A DNA stretch of 64,000 nt from Rhyacichthys aspro (GCA_036850595.1 CM072170.1:19797696-19861695), one strand, 5' to 3'. Counted from the first letter of the stretch, positions 11,769 through 23,526 are shown. Notes: generated by a model not told the origin, from the letters alone. Numbers and translations are program-made.

Positions 11769-14700
11769 TTACATTATCATAAACTTTGAGACTTTAATCA
11801 GTAAGTCATTCGTAAGGGTTCGAGGTTTGGGTGACAGCTTACCGTCATCCAAACCAAGTAAAATCTTCTGTCAAAACTCAAAAGTGTTGATCATTTTATT
11901 TGGGTAGCTGTAAGCTAGATGTAGTACATTTAATAGGCCAAACATCACCAGAAAAGCATCAGCAAGTCTCAGAAAGTTGTTCACCACTTCACCCTCAAGG
12001 ATGATGGAAATTTTTGGGGGGCTGGTAATGAACTGGGGCCAGTTGTCAGGAGGGCCTAGGCGCATCCCCAAAATTTGGCTTATCTGTTTCTTCTTCCTGT
12101 AAAAATAATATTACATTTTGTCAAATAATATCATATCAAAACACATTTACACCCACCAAACACCAAGGTTATTGTAAATGAAAAGAAGTTGGATATGCAT
12201 CATTAAAAATATGAATGCAAGCTTTGTAGCTTTAGAGTGGTATTTGGGTACATCTGTAGTAACAGGGACACAGAAATGGCACCCTGTTGTGTCAGAAAGG
12301 GTTGGGTAGTGACGTGGGGCCAGCCTCCCGTGGGCTCACCACCTGCAGGAGAAACAACTACCTATCGCTACCACTCTTGAGTTGCCCACGGTGAGAGGTG
12401 GCGGGCTGGAGTGGGCTTACTTATTGCCCCCCAGCTCAGCCACCATATGTTGGAGTTGAACGAGAGGGTCACCTCCCTGCACCTATGGGTCGGGGAGAGG
12501 GGTCTCACTTCTTGGGTTCTCCATCGTTCTACTGGGGGACTTCAATGCTCGTGTGGGCAATGACTGTAACACCTGGTGGGGCGTGATTGGGAGGAATGCC
12601 CCCCCCCTAATCTGAACCCAAGTGGTGTTCTGTTATTGGATTTGGGTGCTAGTTACAGTTTGTCCATAACGAACACCATGTTCAAGCATAAGGTTGTCCA
12701 ACAGTGCACGTGGCACTAGGACACCCTTGGCTGGAGGTCGATTATCAACTTCATCTGTCTCTTGGCCGTATGTCTTGGACACTTGGGCAAAGAGGAGATC
12801 ACCACCTGGTGATGAGTTGGATGAGTCCCCTGTCAGTAGGAAATGGGCTAGATCCCAGGGGAGGCTGGAGACATTGATTCTGAGTTGTGAGTTGAGCCAT
12901 AAGGTCTTTGGTGCCTGTTGTGGCGGCAATCCCGAACCTGGTGGTGGACAGGATTTCTAGGCGCAGCCAGGGACTGAAGGGGGTCCGGTTTGGGGACCAC
13001 AGGATCTCATCTCTGCTTTTTGCAGATTGTTACGTGTAGATTATGACACAGATGATGTTGTCCTGTTGGCTCCATCATGCCAGGACCTTCAGCGTGCACT
13101 GGGACGGTTTGAGCTACTTCGGTATGAGAATCAGCACCTCCAAGTCCGATAGTTCTCAGCCAAAAAAAGGGTGGCTTGTCCCCTTCAGGTTGGTGGAGAG
13201 TTCCTGTCTCAAGTGGAGGAGTTTAAGTATCTTGGGGTCTTGTTCACGAATGAGGGAAGGAAGGAAGGAACGGGAGATGGACAGATGGAGCAGTGCAGCT
13301 TCTGCAGTGATGCAGTCGATGTCCCGGTCTGTCATGTTGAAGAAGGAGCTGAGCTGCAAGACTTAACTCTCAATTTACCGGTCTATCTACGTTCTACATT
13401 CTATATTCCGAAAGGACATGATCTCGGATACAAGCGACAGAAATTAGTTTCCTCCGCAGGGTGGCTTGGCGCTCCCTTAGAGATAAGGTGAGGAGTTCGG
13501 TCACTCGGGAGGAGCTCAGAGTAGAGCCGCTGCTCCTCCACATCGAGAGGAGCCAGCTGAGGTGGCTCTGGTATCTGTTCCGGATGCCCCCTGGAAGCCT
13601 TCCTAGGGAGGTGTTCCAGGCATGTCCCACTAGGAAATGGCCCCGGGAAGACCTAGGACATGCTGGAGGGACTATGTCTCTTGGTGTCTCTGCTTAGACT
13701 TCTGCCCCCAGGACCTGGCCCTGGATAAGCGTAAGAAGATTCACAGAGAAACAGGGGGAGAAAAGAGTGGGGGATGATGAGTTATTAGCTTGATGGAGCT
13801 AAAATAAAGCTAACAAACAAACGAGCCAAGTCCTTTGCGGTGACCTTGATTATTGTGCTAATATTGAAACGACAGTTATTCAAACAACAGTTTAATATAA
13901 ACAAACAGCTGCAGAAAGTAAGAGGCTAAACCCCTAAAGTACTAAACCCCTTACTCTGAAGGATATAAAACTCAACTCTCTTATCAGTTCAACTTAAAAT
14001 TGACAAAGTAACTTGGATGAGGGACAGAGTCTTCATCTACCTTTAACTACACCAATTTTAATTATGAGTAATCTATGATTAATAATTAATAAGTTAATTA
14101 CCTGTTAATTAGTAGTTAATTACCTGTTTATCATTGATTTGAAAGTTAGCCAAACAATCTGCAGTTTTTCCCGTTTTGGACGCCTTCGGTCGTAATAAGG
14201 CCATCAGACGAGGAGTATGCCAATGAAGCTCACCATAGAATTGGTTGGTTAGGTTCTGGTTAGTTTTCCAATGGAACTCTGCATACACCTATAAAGAAAA
14301 GGAAAATATTAATGAAAACATTTGAAATGTGCAAAATTAAGCAAAAAATAAAGCAATAAAAATGATATGCAACGGTGGGAAAAACATTTAGATTACCTTA
14401 AACTCCATATGAAGAGCAGGCCAGAGGTCCATGAACTCTTTCACTGGTGGACTGGACACCACTGTGGTTTGTCGCCCCAAGGCAAACATGCTAAGCATCA
14501 TCTTACTAATAAGGTGAAAGTTTCTCTCAATCTTTTTGCCTTATATTTTAAAGATTTGAGGGATCCTCTCCTTGTGGAAAACTGAGCAAAAAGTTGACTT
14601 CAGCCCTTCTCGGTTTTTTTATGTTACAATGTTACGGCTCATTCTCTGGGTTTCTTTTGCTTTTTTTTTTTTTTTTTTTGCCAGAATTTACCGACCTCCA

Positions 14701-15182
14701 GACATTCAGCCCATCTGAGCTTGTTCCTGTAATTGGACAAAAGCAAGACAGTTTTTCCAGTTTTCACAACCAATCTCAGATCCTTCTTCTCTCAAACAAG
14801 GATGTCTAGCCACAAGAGTCTCAGGTACCGATGCAATATCTTTGTCATTTTGATAAGCCTTAAAGCCAAAGATAGTAGCCGCAAGCTTTTCTACAATGTC
14901 ATGTTTCTGGTCTCTTGTACACTGAAGTTGTTTGCCAGTCGTTTCAGATTGTTGATTGGTATCTCTCAGTGTTAGCTCAACATTAAATGCAAATCTGGGA
15001 ACTGGAAAAGCACCTGGAGGCCATTGGCTTAGACGTTCTGGGAAGGACACATCCAACAGGATTTCCAAGAGAACTAGAATCTTTTGCAGGAATAATGTGA
15101 TGTAATAAGCGCATCAGCAGAAGCTGGCCTAGCTGAGTTTTAATTTTCTAACCTTGTTTGGCTCAATGACGCGAAGGATCAT
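11769..15182 (-). pseudogene. Broken copy of a multicopy teleost protein family ('family A', SAMD3-like)
   Basis: Several minus-strand segments with plausible splice signals read as one protein related, from memory, to the abundant uncharacterised teleost proteins often labelled sterile alpha motif domain-containing 3-like. Segment 15182-14692 starts MILRVIEPNKVRKLKL, continues with FPVPRFAFNVEL, FGFKAYQND and ARHPCLRE, and has donor GTAAAT; at least two frameshifts are needed. Segment about 14560-14397 contains LISKMM and KEFMDLWPALHME, with donor GTAATC. Segment 14288-14124 contains VYAEFHW and HTPRLMALLRPKASKTGKTA. Segment 12096-11769 has an acceptor TTTTTACAG, then ISIILEGEV, ADAFLVMFGLLNVLHLAY and KILLGLDDGKLSPK, with one in-frame TGA. 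A Rex3 copy (12311-13740) lies in the last intron. The molecular function of the family is unknown to me. Confidence 0.55.
12311..13740 (+). mobile_element. Rex3 (RTE-clade) LINE, internally deleted copy
   Basis: Near-colinear with the 20.4-23.5 kb copy from its 5' region ('cccgtgggctcaccacctgcaggag') through endonuclease, fingers and C-terminal segments to 'ggataagcgtaagaag', but without the GATG tail. It lacks about 1.05 kb of RT coding sequence: the join near 12945-12952 ('gtggtggacaggatttctag') fuses sequence equivalent to 21591 with sequence equivalent to 22642 at the shared word TGGACA. Numerous further indels break every frame. It lies in the large gap between the last two segments of family A. 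Confidence 0.85.
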
Positions 15183-16214
15183 CTTTTAAGACGATTTAGC
15201 CGCCATTGCTACAACAAAAAACACAATTAAGGTTATTTGCAGTTAGAATTTCCCAGAAATTATTGTTTTGGTAAAAAAACAAATAAAAAAAACAACCAGT
15301 AAAAAGAACCTGAACTGACTGATATTCAGTTCACACCCTAAGCCCTGTTCCCTTGCCAAACTTAAACATTATGCTGCTTTAAGTAACTGAAGGTGACTGT
15401 TTACCATGAGATAGCCCCAGTTACTTTGAAGGTTCTCTGACATAATACGGTGCGAATAACAAATTTATCAACATGGAGCACCAGAGAAGCCAGATAATAC
15501 CTATTATTCTAATGCAGAATAGTCCACTACTATTCTGCACTACCTTCTCATTAGAGTGTGGCATGCCATGTAACCAGACATAAATGGTGTTTTATCTAGG
15601 TACAACTGGAGAAATAATGTTAATAATGCTGCTCTAAGTTCAATGCTGGGTCACAAAATAGTTTTATGTCAATAACAATTCATTAAACTATGGGGCAATA
15701 TTTAACCCCTGTTGACCCCTCCAATTCACTACCTTCTGGGGACCCTTAAGCCAAAAATGTACATGCACAAAAAATGCTATAAAATAATCTTATATCAATA
15801 TTTTTCAGCTTTTTTATCAGCTCTATCAGCTCAGCTATTGCTCTGCTCAAATCTACCTAATGTTCAATGATTTTCAGAATCTTAGCCAGTGTGAATACAT
15901 GATGTTATTCACTATACACTGTTATTCATGAAAAAGAGATTTTTTTTTTAATATAATGAATAGTGTGTTAAAAAAGAAACAAAATAGCAAAATAGCCATA
16001 GCCGTAAGCTGTGACACAGCAATAATGATTGCCAAATAAAAAAAGAAAACTGGCATACATGTACAAAAATGGCAGTGTCAATGACAATGTGATGGATCTC
16101 AGTCAAGGACTTTGCTGTGTGATAGATCTGTGGTCAATAACCTACCAACAGAGTTGTTTTAATCCTGTTTGACTTTTATAAGCCTCTTGGAGTCAGCAGC
16201 AGCAAGCCCTCCAT
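15183..16214. other. Spacer between families A and B
   Basis: AT-rich sequence with no recognised gene or repeat. It starts beside the putative ATG of family A. Confidence 0.4.
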
Positions 16215-17853
16215 CTAGGCAATGAGTGGGGCTGTATTGTTGAGCTCGGACTGCAGGTGGATATATTGCTGGATTGCTAATTTTAGACCTTGTGTTTGGA
16301 ATAACAAATTTTCTTGGAAATGAGAGCCATCGCAATATGGCGCATAATGACCAGGTTCATTGTTTAATTCACTTATTTTGCCAAGAATGTCTGTGTGTTT
16401 GAATAATTCCTGAATCATTTGGAGTATTGGAATGTACATAATAATATGACTATTGGATCCAAATAGTACTCTACTGACAGTCTTCAGCACCATCTTCAGC
16501 TCTGCTTTTGGAGAACAGTGAGTCCAGCCAGTGGTAGAGTGAGGAGAAGAGAGGAGAGCAGCTGCAGGACACAGCCACAGCTCAGAGGCATTAGTTTTAT
16601 CCATCAAAATTATATTATAGTATACCTTTATGTTTGTGTTGTAACTATAGCTTCATATCCTATACTATACAGACTTGTCCAGGCTGACTCTAGAAGGATG
16701 AAGAACAAGAGGAAGAGAACACACTTTATCCAGATCCAAAGACAATATACAGTACACAGACTGAACAGAGAAAAAGTGTCTATTAAGAAAGTATATTATA
16801 AGTATTTATTTGGTAGATTGTATTTTTATGTCATGTTTCATATAATAATGTCAGGTGCAGCTGAACTGGATTGTCTCGGTTTAATGTCCATAATACAGCA
16901 AAGTGCAGCTGTGAACAGAGACAGCGGAGCAGTCCTTTACATCCTCAGGCCGGACACTGAGGCCTCTGTGAAAAATCTCCTTCAGTGATGTAGCTGTAGG
17001 TCTCTGTCTCATGTAGTAGGATTGTCTGTACATTTTACAGACACTGGTTATAGGCTGTGATTGTAGGAGTTCTCCAGAAGTCATCCTGCTTTATCTTCTA
17101 TAAATAGAAAAAAGTAGATCCGTAAAATAACCACTAAACCACTGTGTGCAACAGCCTGTATATGTGTTACTGTATGTTACACTTTTATTCTCTATTTACA
17201 CTTTCCAGACCCTTACTGTGATGGAATATGCCCTTGGTTTTTGAACTTTTGATGGCTTTATTATTTCTGTAACATGTCTCCAATGTTGGACTCTAATAAA
17301 GCATTATCTTCTTCTGTGTTCACAAACCTAAGCACAGCACTGATAGAAACCGAAGTTAAATATTTTGGACAAAGCATTACCTGTTACTGCTCCTTTTATC
17401 TCCCTCTGATGGTTCATGTACTGTCCAGTGCTTCATGGAGGGTAAAGGTCAGCATCAACAGCAGCTGGACACAAAAACAGAAGCTGTAAATGACAGTAAA
17501 CCAAGCTAATGCAGAAAAACACACTGATAGTACTCACATAGATAATGAATAACGAGCAGCTTCTCAAATACATTATTACAAAACATATATTGCTCTGACA
17601 AAAGAGACAATCGTTTGCAGAGCCATAAAGTTTGACACAAGCAACAGTTACTAATTTACTTCAGTGTTTTTGCTGCCGATGGAGAATGAATGTAATAAAC
17701 TCGTTTTATGTTATAGCGGTATGCATACTAGCTGGCAGTTGAAGCCTATAAAACAGTGAAAACACAAAATCATACGTTAGCGGCAGCTTTACTACTGAAC
17801 TAAATAAACCACAGAGGCAACAAGTGATTTAATCAAGAAAAAACTACACTTAC

Positions 17854-18094
17854 CATTAGAAGTTCTCTGTTTGCACCGGGTCTGTTCTCGTAACTTTTCC
17901 AACGAGTGCAATCCAGCCCAAAGTTCATCTCTGAAATGTTTTTCTCTCTCTTTTGCGTTTTCAGTGTCTTTCGAGCGTTTAGCAATAACAAATATCGCTG
18001 ACACAGCGAGAAAGCCCCATAGTTTTACGGCTGCTTCAGAACCGCCATGTTTTCTCCTCTCTCCGGTCTTAGAGCCTGAGGCATCATTGGTCAC
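17854..18094 (-). CDS. Possible first exon of a small single-pass membrane protein (unrecognised)
   Basis: An ATG at 18094 opens an 80-codon frame ending at a strong donor (AATG|GTAAGTG). It reads as a short charged N-terminus, one hydrophobic segment (AVKLWGFLAVSAIFVIA, about residues 22-38), then a charged, probably helical stretch (KEREKHFRDELWAGLHSLEK). Upstream sequence (18095-18130) is GC-rich with a CACGTG box (gtcacgtgac), which fits a promoter. A possible second exon follows an acceptor near 17103 (TTTCTATTTATAG) and would stop after four more codons. I do not recognise the family. It lies within the span of family B, so it may be an independent gene or part of an inserted sequence. 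Confidence 0.35.
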
Positions 18095-18176
18095 GTGACA
18101 GCCGGAGTTGTGCGGGCCGCTCAGGCCAAAGCTACGTTTCAGGATTTTCTAATAGGGGACAGCCTCAGGCTCTGAG
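18069..18176. repeat. Short inverted repeat around the GC-rich upstream region
   Basis: 'ttagagcctgaggc' at 18069-18082 is nearly the reverse complement of 'gcctcaggctctgag' at 18162-18176, with about 80 bp between the arms. The left arm overlaps the N-terminal codons of the small membrane-protein frame. Confidence 0.6.
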
Positions 18177-19178
18177 AGGAGGCTTATTGAACGTATTTCA
18201 TGGCAAAAACCATCTAAAATTACTTTGATACTTTGTTTTTGTAGGTCAAAAGTTGCGTAATGTGTGTCTAAGACTGCTCATCAACCATTTCTAAGCTTTG
18301 AGCTGAAAAGATTTCAGGCAAATCAGTAATGACAGAGGAAGTTGTTTGGTTCTTACTATGCACACTGACAATGTCATTACAAGAATCTGGTGTAAGATTA
18401 GCAGTGTGCATTCTACTCTTGTGAGAACCGAATGAGGAATTGTGGAGTTCAGATTCATATCCCTGGTTCAGATGGAAGCGTAGATTTTAAAAGAGACCAC
18501 CATGATTCAGTAAATTAAGTTCAAGGTAATTCAATAATAGATCACATATAAAGTTACATGGACATGGGCTGTCAGAATATACAAGTGTCTTCCTGTAATC
18601 GAGCTCTCTCAATGTTCAGTGCGATAAGTCTAAATACTTCTTAGAGCTAGGTGTTGCTTATCTTCTCATTGGTTTCTCATCAGTTGCTGTGTTCCTGTAC
18701 TGCCCTGTCATTGGTTGGACAGCCTTCTTCTTCTGGTACAGTCAGCTTGGCCCTGACTGTCTGTATGCTATCATGAAATATGGAGATAAACAGTCAAAAG
18801 CAGTTAGGGAGTAAACTGTTTTGGGACTACATGACTGAGAAAGTGAGCAGTCTCAGCTTGAGCAGCTGTCGAAGGAGTTTCCCCAAGCCAAGGATAGGAG
18901 AAACAATAAAAATGTCATGCAGAGTTCATAATGGGGTGTAAAAGGTGCATAATCCTAACAAATGTACATTTGTTGTGTAGTTAAAGTCTTTAAATGGCCA
19001 AACCACTGTTTCATACTTTTTAAGTGTGCTCTTATGTGATTGAGGACTGCAGATTCAGAAAAATGATGCTGAAAAGGGCATAGTGTGCACTTGAATGTAA
19101 CACGTTCCTGACACTGCCCTGCACCTCTGCTTTGTCCAACTGTATGATATCTTGACAAATGACTACTCAGTTCTCTAA

Positions 19179-19745
19179 CGCCTCATTTACACTGACTGCG
19201 AAAGGGATTCTGTACGGAATCCGTAAGGACTGCCATTTACACCGGGTGCAGTGTGTGTGCTGTACGTGTCCGGAAATCTGCATCCGCGAGACCACAAAAC
19301 CACAGGGATTCACGCTGAAGAGTTGAGTTCACGTGATGACATCCATGTAAAGAGAGAGGTGCTGATAAAAACTCACCAGTATATCCCAGAGCTCCAGCTA
19401 TTTCACTCCATGCCTTCTCTTTTCTGGTGTTGTCCTTATAAAAAGTATGTGAAATATCATATGTGTGGTTTTGGACTTCCGTGATTAATCTCTCGTCGTC
19501 CGTGGTCTCAAATAACCCCCAGGACCCCGTCACTGCACTTGTAATTTCTTCAACTTCATGAAAATCCACATGCGGCGTCCGGAAAAAATAGACTTCTTGC
19601 GGAAACCTTCCGGAGCTCTGGATCAGGAGACGTAACACACTGCAGCTGGTGTAAATGCTTGCACTGACTACAACGGTTTCTATTCCTTGCGGCGTCCGTA
19701 CGGACGCCATTCCGTATCTGTTCAGCAGTCAGTGTAAATTAGGCG
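19179..19745 (-). mobile_element. PIF/Harbinger-like non-autonomous element with a MADF-like remnant
   Basis: Inverted ends CGCCTCATTTACACTGACTG (left) and CAGTCAGTGTAAATTAGGCG (right) differ at a single base and are flanked by the trinucleotides TAA and TGA, consistent with a mutated 3-bp TWA-type target duplication. The minus strand contains ERLITEVQNHTYDISHTFYK and KEKAWSEIAGALG, a good match to the MADF/Myb-like DNA-binding domain encoded by many Harbinger elements. No DDE transposase is present in 567 bp, so it is a deletion derivative. It interrupts a zinc finger of family B. Confidence 0.75.
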
Positions 19746-20442
19746 TGAGTGTCTGAAATGTGCAAATGCAGTCTTCATGGCAGCAAGGTAGTGGGCTAAT
19801 TCTGAAAAAGTGGCTGTGCAGCAATCTACATTGTTTAAATAAATGTGTTCTGGTGGAGAAACAAGCAGGGCACAACTTACATTGCCAAGACATACTGGAG
19901 AAAGAAGCTTGATAACAGAAGAGAAAAAAAATCAGTTTTGTATATTTCCACACAAGACTAAAGCCATTTACTGTAAACCATCATGCTAAAAATGGCTATA
20001 CAGTGGTCCCTCGCTGTAACGCGGTTCACCTTTCACGGCCTCGCTGTTTCGCTGATTTTTTTAGTGCAATTTTGCATGCTTTGTTTTTTTTTTTTACAGC
20101 GTATGAACGCGCATTGTGTTCTGCGTCCTGATTGGCTAAGGGACTGTAGACCATTGTCAATCAATCTCCTCCATGCCGTGTCTCCTGTACAGTACAGAAT
20201 GCGTTCGGCTTGCCAAATTTACATAAATGTTCGATCGCTAGCAGTGTGACTCTGAAGTGCTGTATGTTTGCAAGTTTGCACAATGTCGACGAAACGTTCT
20301 GCACCGACAAAGACACCTGTGGTTGCACCCAAAAGGCAGAGGAAGATGCTAAGGTTTGAACTTTGAGAGTATTTAAACAAGAGAGAAATGAGAGAAAATG
20401 TTAATGCCTGTCAGAGAAAAGTGTATAAAGTGTGTTGTGAGG

Positions 20443-23400
20443 GCCTCTCCCCACGGGGCCCGGCCGGGCTCAGCCCGAAGGAGCGACGTGGGTCCGACCT
20501 CCCGTGGGCTCACCACCTGCAGGAGGAACCGTAAGGGGCCGGTGCAATGTGTATCGGGCAGTGGTCGAAGGCGGGCGCCTCGACGACCCGATCTCTGGAT
20601 ACAGAAGCTAGCTCTAGGGACATGGAATGTCACCTTGCTGGGGGGGAAGGAGCCTGAGCTTGTGCGGGAGGCTGAGAGGTACCGACTAGAGATAGTCGGG
20701 CTCACCTCCACGCACAGCTTGGGTTCTGGAACCCAAAACCTCGAGAGGGGCTGGACTCTCCACTACTCTGGAGTTGCCCGCGGTGAGAGGCGGCGAGCTG
20801 GTGTGGGCTTGCTCATAGCCCCCCAGCTCAGCCGCTGTGTGTTGGAGTTTACCCCGGTGAACGAGAGGGTCGCCTCCCTGCGCCTTCGGGTTGGGGAGAG
20901 GTCTCTCACTGTCGTTTGTGCTTACGGGCCGAACGGCAGTGCAGAGTACCAGGCCTTCTTGGAATCCCTGGGAGGGGTGCTGGAAGGCGCTCCGACTGGG
21001 GACTCCATTGTTCTACTGGGGGACTTCAACGCCCACGTAGCGACAGTGACACCTGGAGGGGCGTGATTGGGAGGAACGGCCCCCCCTATCTGAACCCGAG
21101 TGGTGTTCTGTTGTTGGACTTCTGTGCTAGTCACAGTTTGTCCATAACGAACACCATGTTCAAGCATAAGGGTGTCCATCAGTGCACGTGGCACCAGGAC
21201 ACCCTAGGCCGGAGGTCGATGATCGACTTTGTAGTCGTTTCATCTGACCTTCGGCCGTATGTCTTGGACACTCGGGTGAAGAGAGGGGCGGAGCTGTCAA
21301 CTGATCACCACCTGGTGGTGAGTTGGATCCGATGGCGGGGGAGGAAGTCGGAAAGACTTGGCAGGCCCAAACGTACTGTGAGGGTCTGCTGGGAACGTCT
21401 GGCTGAGTCCCCTGTCAGAGAGGTCTTCAACTCCCACCTCTGGCAGAACTTCGACCGGATCCCGAGGGAGGTTGGAGACATTGAGTCCGAGTGGACCATG
21501 TTCTCCACCTCCATTGTCGACGCGGCTGCTCGAAGCTGTGGACGTAAGGTCTCCGGTGCCTGTCGTGGCGGCAATCCCCGAACCCGGTGGTGGACACCGG
21601 AAGTAAGGGATGCCGTCAAGCTGAAGAAGGAGTCCTATCGGGCCTGGTTGGCTCGCGGGACTCCTGAGGCAGCCGATGGGTACCGGCAGGCCAAGCGGAC
21701 TACGGCTCGGGTAGTTGTGCAGGCAAAAACTCGGGTCTGGGAGGAGTTTGGTGAGGCCATGGAGAAAGACTATCGGTCGGCCTCGAAGAGATTCTGGCAA
21801 ACCGTTTGGCGCCTCAGAAGGGGGAAACACTGCTCCACTAACACTGTTTACAGTGGAGGTGGGCAGTTGTTGACCTCGACTGGGGATATCGTCGGACGGT
21901 GGAAGGAATACTTCGAGGATCTCCTCAACCCCACCGACACGTCTTCCTTTGAGGAAGCAGAGGCTGAGGGCTCGGAGGTGGACTCGTCCATCACCCAAGC
22001 TGAAGTCACCGAGGTAGTTAAAAAGCTTCTCGGTGGCAAGGCGCCGCGGGTGGATGAGATCCGCCCTGAGTTCCTCAAGTCTCTGGATGTTGTAGGGCTG
22101 TCCTGGCTGACACGCCTCTGCAACATCGCGTGGAGGTCGGGGGCAGTGCCCCTGGACTGGCAGACCGGGGTGGTGGTCCCTCTTTTTAAAAAGGGGGACC
22201 GGAGGGTGTGTTCCAACTACAGGGGGATCACACTCCTCAGCCTCCCCGGGAAAGTCTATGCCAGGGTACTGGAGAGGAGAATCCGGCCGATAGTTGAACC
22301 TCGGATTCAGGAGGAACAATGCGGTTTTCGTCCTGGTCGTGGAACACTGGACCAGCTCTATACCCTCTCCAGGGTGCTGGAGGGTTCATGGGAGTTTGCC
22401 CAACCAGTCCACATGTGTTTTGTGGATCTGGAGAAGGCATTCGACCGTGTCCCTCGCGGCATCCTGTGGGGGGTGCTCTGGGAGTATGGGGTCCGGGGCC
22501 CTCTGCTGAGGGCTGTCCGGTCCCTGTACGACCGGAGCAGGAGCTTGGTTCGCATTGCCGGCAGTAAGTCAGACCTGTTCCCGGTGCATGTTGGACTCCG
22601 CCAGGGCTGCCCTATGTCACCGGTCCTGTTCATAATTTTTATGGACAGGATTTCTAGGCGCAGTCAGGGGCTGGAGGGGTCCGGTTTGGGGACCACGGGA
22701 TCTCATCTCTGCTTTTTGCGGATGATGTGGTCCTGTTGGCTCCATCAGACCAGGACCTTCAGCATGCACTGGGACGGTTTGCAGCCGAGTGTGAAGCGGC
22801 CGGGATGAGAATCAGCACCTCCAAGTCCGAGGCCATGGTTCTCAGCCGGAAAAGGGTGGCTTGCCCCCTTCAGGTCAGTGGAGAGGTCCTGCCTCAAGTG
22901 GAGGAGTTCAAGTATCTTGGGGTCTTGTTCACGAGTGAGGGAAGGATGGAACGAGAGATTGACAGACGGATCGGTGCAGCTTCTGCAGTCATGCGGTCGT
23001 TGTACCGGTCTGTCGTGGTAAAGAAGGAGCTGAGCTGCAAGGCAAAGCTCTCGATTTACCGGTCAATCTATGTTCCTACTCTCACCTATGGTCATGAGCT
23101 CTGGGTCATGACCGAAAGGACAAGATCCCGGATACAAGCGGCCGAAATGAGTTTCCTCCGCAGGGTGGCTGGACGCTCCCTTAGAGATAGGGTGAGGAGT
23201 TCAGTCACTCGGGAGGAGCTCAGAGTAGAGCCGCTGCTCCTCCACATCGAGAGGAGCCAGCTGAGGTGGCTCGGGCATCTGTTCCAGATGCCTCCTGGAC
23301 GCCTTCCTGGGGAGGTGTTCCGGGCATGTCCCACTGGGAGGAGGCCCCGGGGCAGACCTAGGACACGCTGGAGGGACTATGTCTCTCGGCTGGCCTGGGA

Positions 23401-23526
23401 ACGCCTCGGTATTCCCCCAGAGGAGCTGGAAGAAGTGTCTGGGGAGAGGGAAGTCTGGGCATCTCTGCTTAGACTGCTGCCCCCGCGACCCGGCCCCGGA
23501 TAAGCGGAAGAAGATGGATGGATGGA
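20443..23526 (+). mobile_element. Near-full-length Rex3 (RTE-clade) non-LTR retrotransposon
   Basis: About 3.1 kb with a GC-rich 5' part, one long interrupted ORF and a 3' end 'ggataagcggaagaag' followed by GATG repeats, the tail style of Rex3. The sequence at 22158-22177 matches, as I recall it, a primer commonly used for Rex3 RT surveys. No convincing target-site duplication is visible. It sits inside pogo-like copy 2. Other Rex3 pieces in the window are at 1.6, 12.3, 35.7 and 36.4 kb, this one being by far the most complete. Confidence 0.9.
20608..23503 (+). pseudogene. Rex3 ORF: APE endonuclease plus reverse transcriptase, two frameshifts
   Basis: The endonuclease part runs from LALGTWNVTLLGGKEPELV through STHSLGSGTQN and VLLGDFNAHV. 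A 4-nt deletion near 21043 (shown by the 12.5-kb copy, which keeps 'gtgggcaatgac') shifts the frame. The next frame carries the rest of the endonuclease (DTWRGVIGRNG, SLSITNTMF, STDHHLVVSW) and the RT (YRGITLLSLPGKVYARVLE, EEQCGFRPGRGTLDQLY, FVDLEKAFDRVPR, LRQGCPMSPVLF). A 1-nt deletion near 22678 moves the FADD box (22715-22726) and the C-terminal domain into the third frame, which runs to 23503 (YLGVLFTSEGR, LTYGHELWVMTERTRSRIQ, RTRWRDYVSRL). With only these two clear frameshifts the copy is relatively young but not coding-competent. Confidence 0.88.

Larger units (their letters stand above)
16215..19893 (-). pseudogene. Broken copy of a C2H2-finger multicopy teleost family ('family B')
   Basis: The minus strand opens at 19893 with MSWQCKLCPACFSTRTHLF and a second finger beginning CCHEDCICTFQTL. 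This finger is interrupted by a Harbinger-like element (19179-19745) and resumes as ELSSHLSRYH in frame. A third finger-like unit, FKCTLCPFQHHFSESAVLNH, follows at about 19110-19000. Possible acidic linker sequence lies around 18500-18280. At 16470-16215 a segment with YIPILQMIQELFKHTDIL and YCDGSHFQENLL resembles the middle part of large uncharacterised teleost proteins, some of which I recall as transposon-associated. The remainder of the expected protein is absent or unrecognisable, so I call it a remnant. Joining the finger part and the 16.2-kb part into one gene is inference. Confidence 0.42.

Noticed and set aside
16518..16988. 156-codon plus-strand frame with hydrophobic segment
   Set aside because: Overlaps the family B relic on the other strand, has no known motif and no promoter context; probably chance.
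20398..20448. Start codon of the first Rex3 frame at 20398
   Set aside because: That ATG lies in the pogo-like host element, not in Rex3; it is open by chance.
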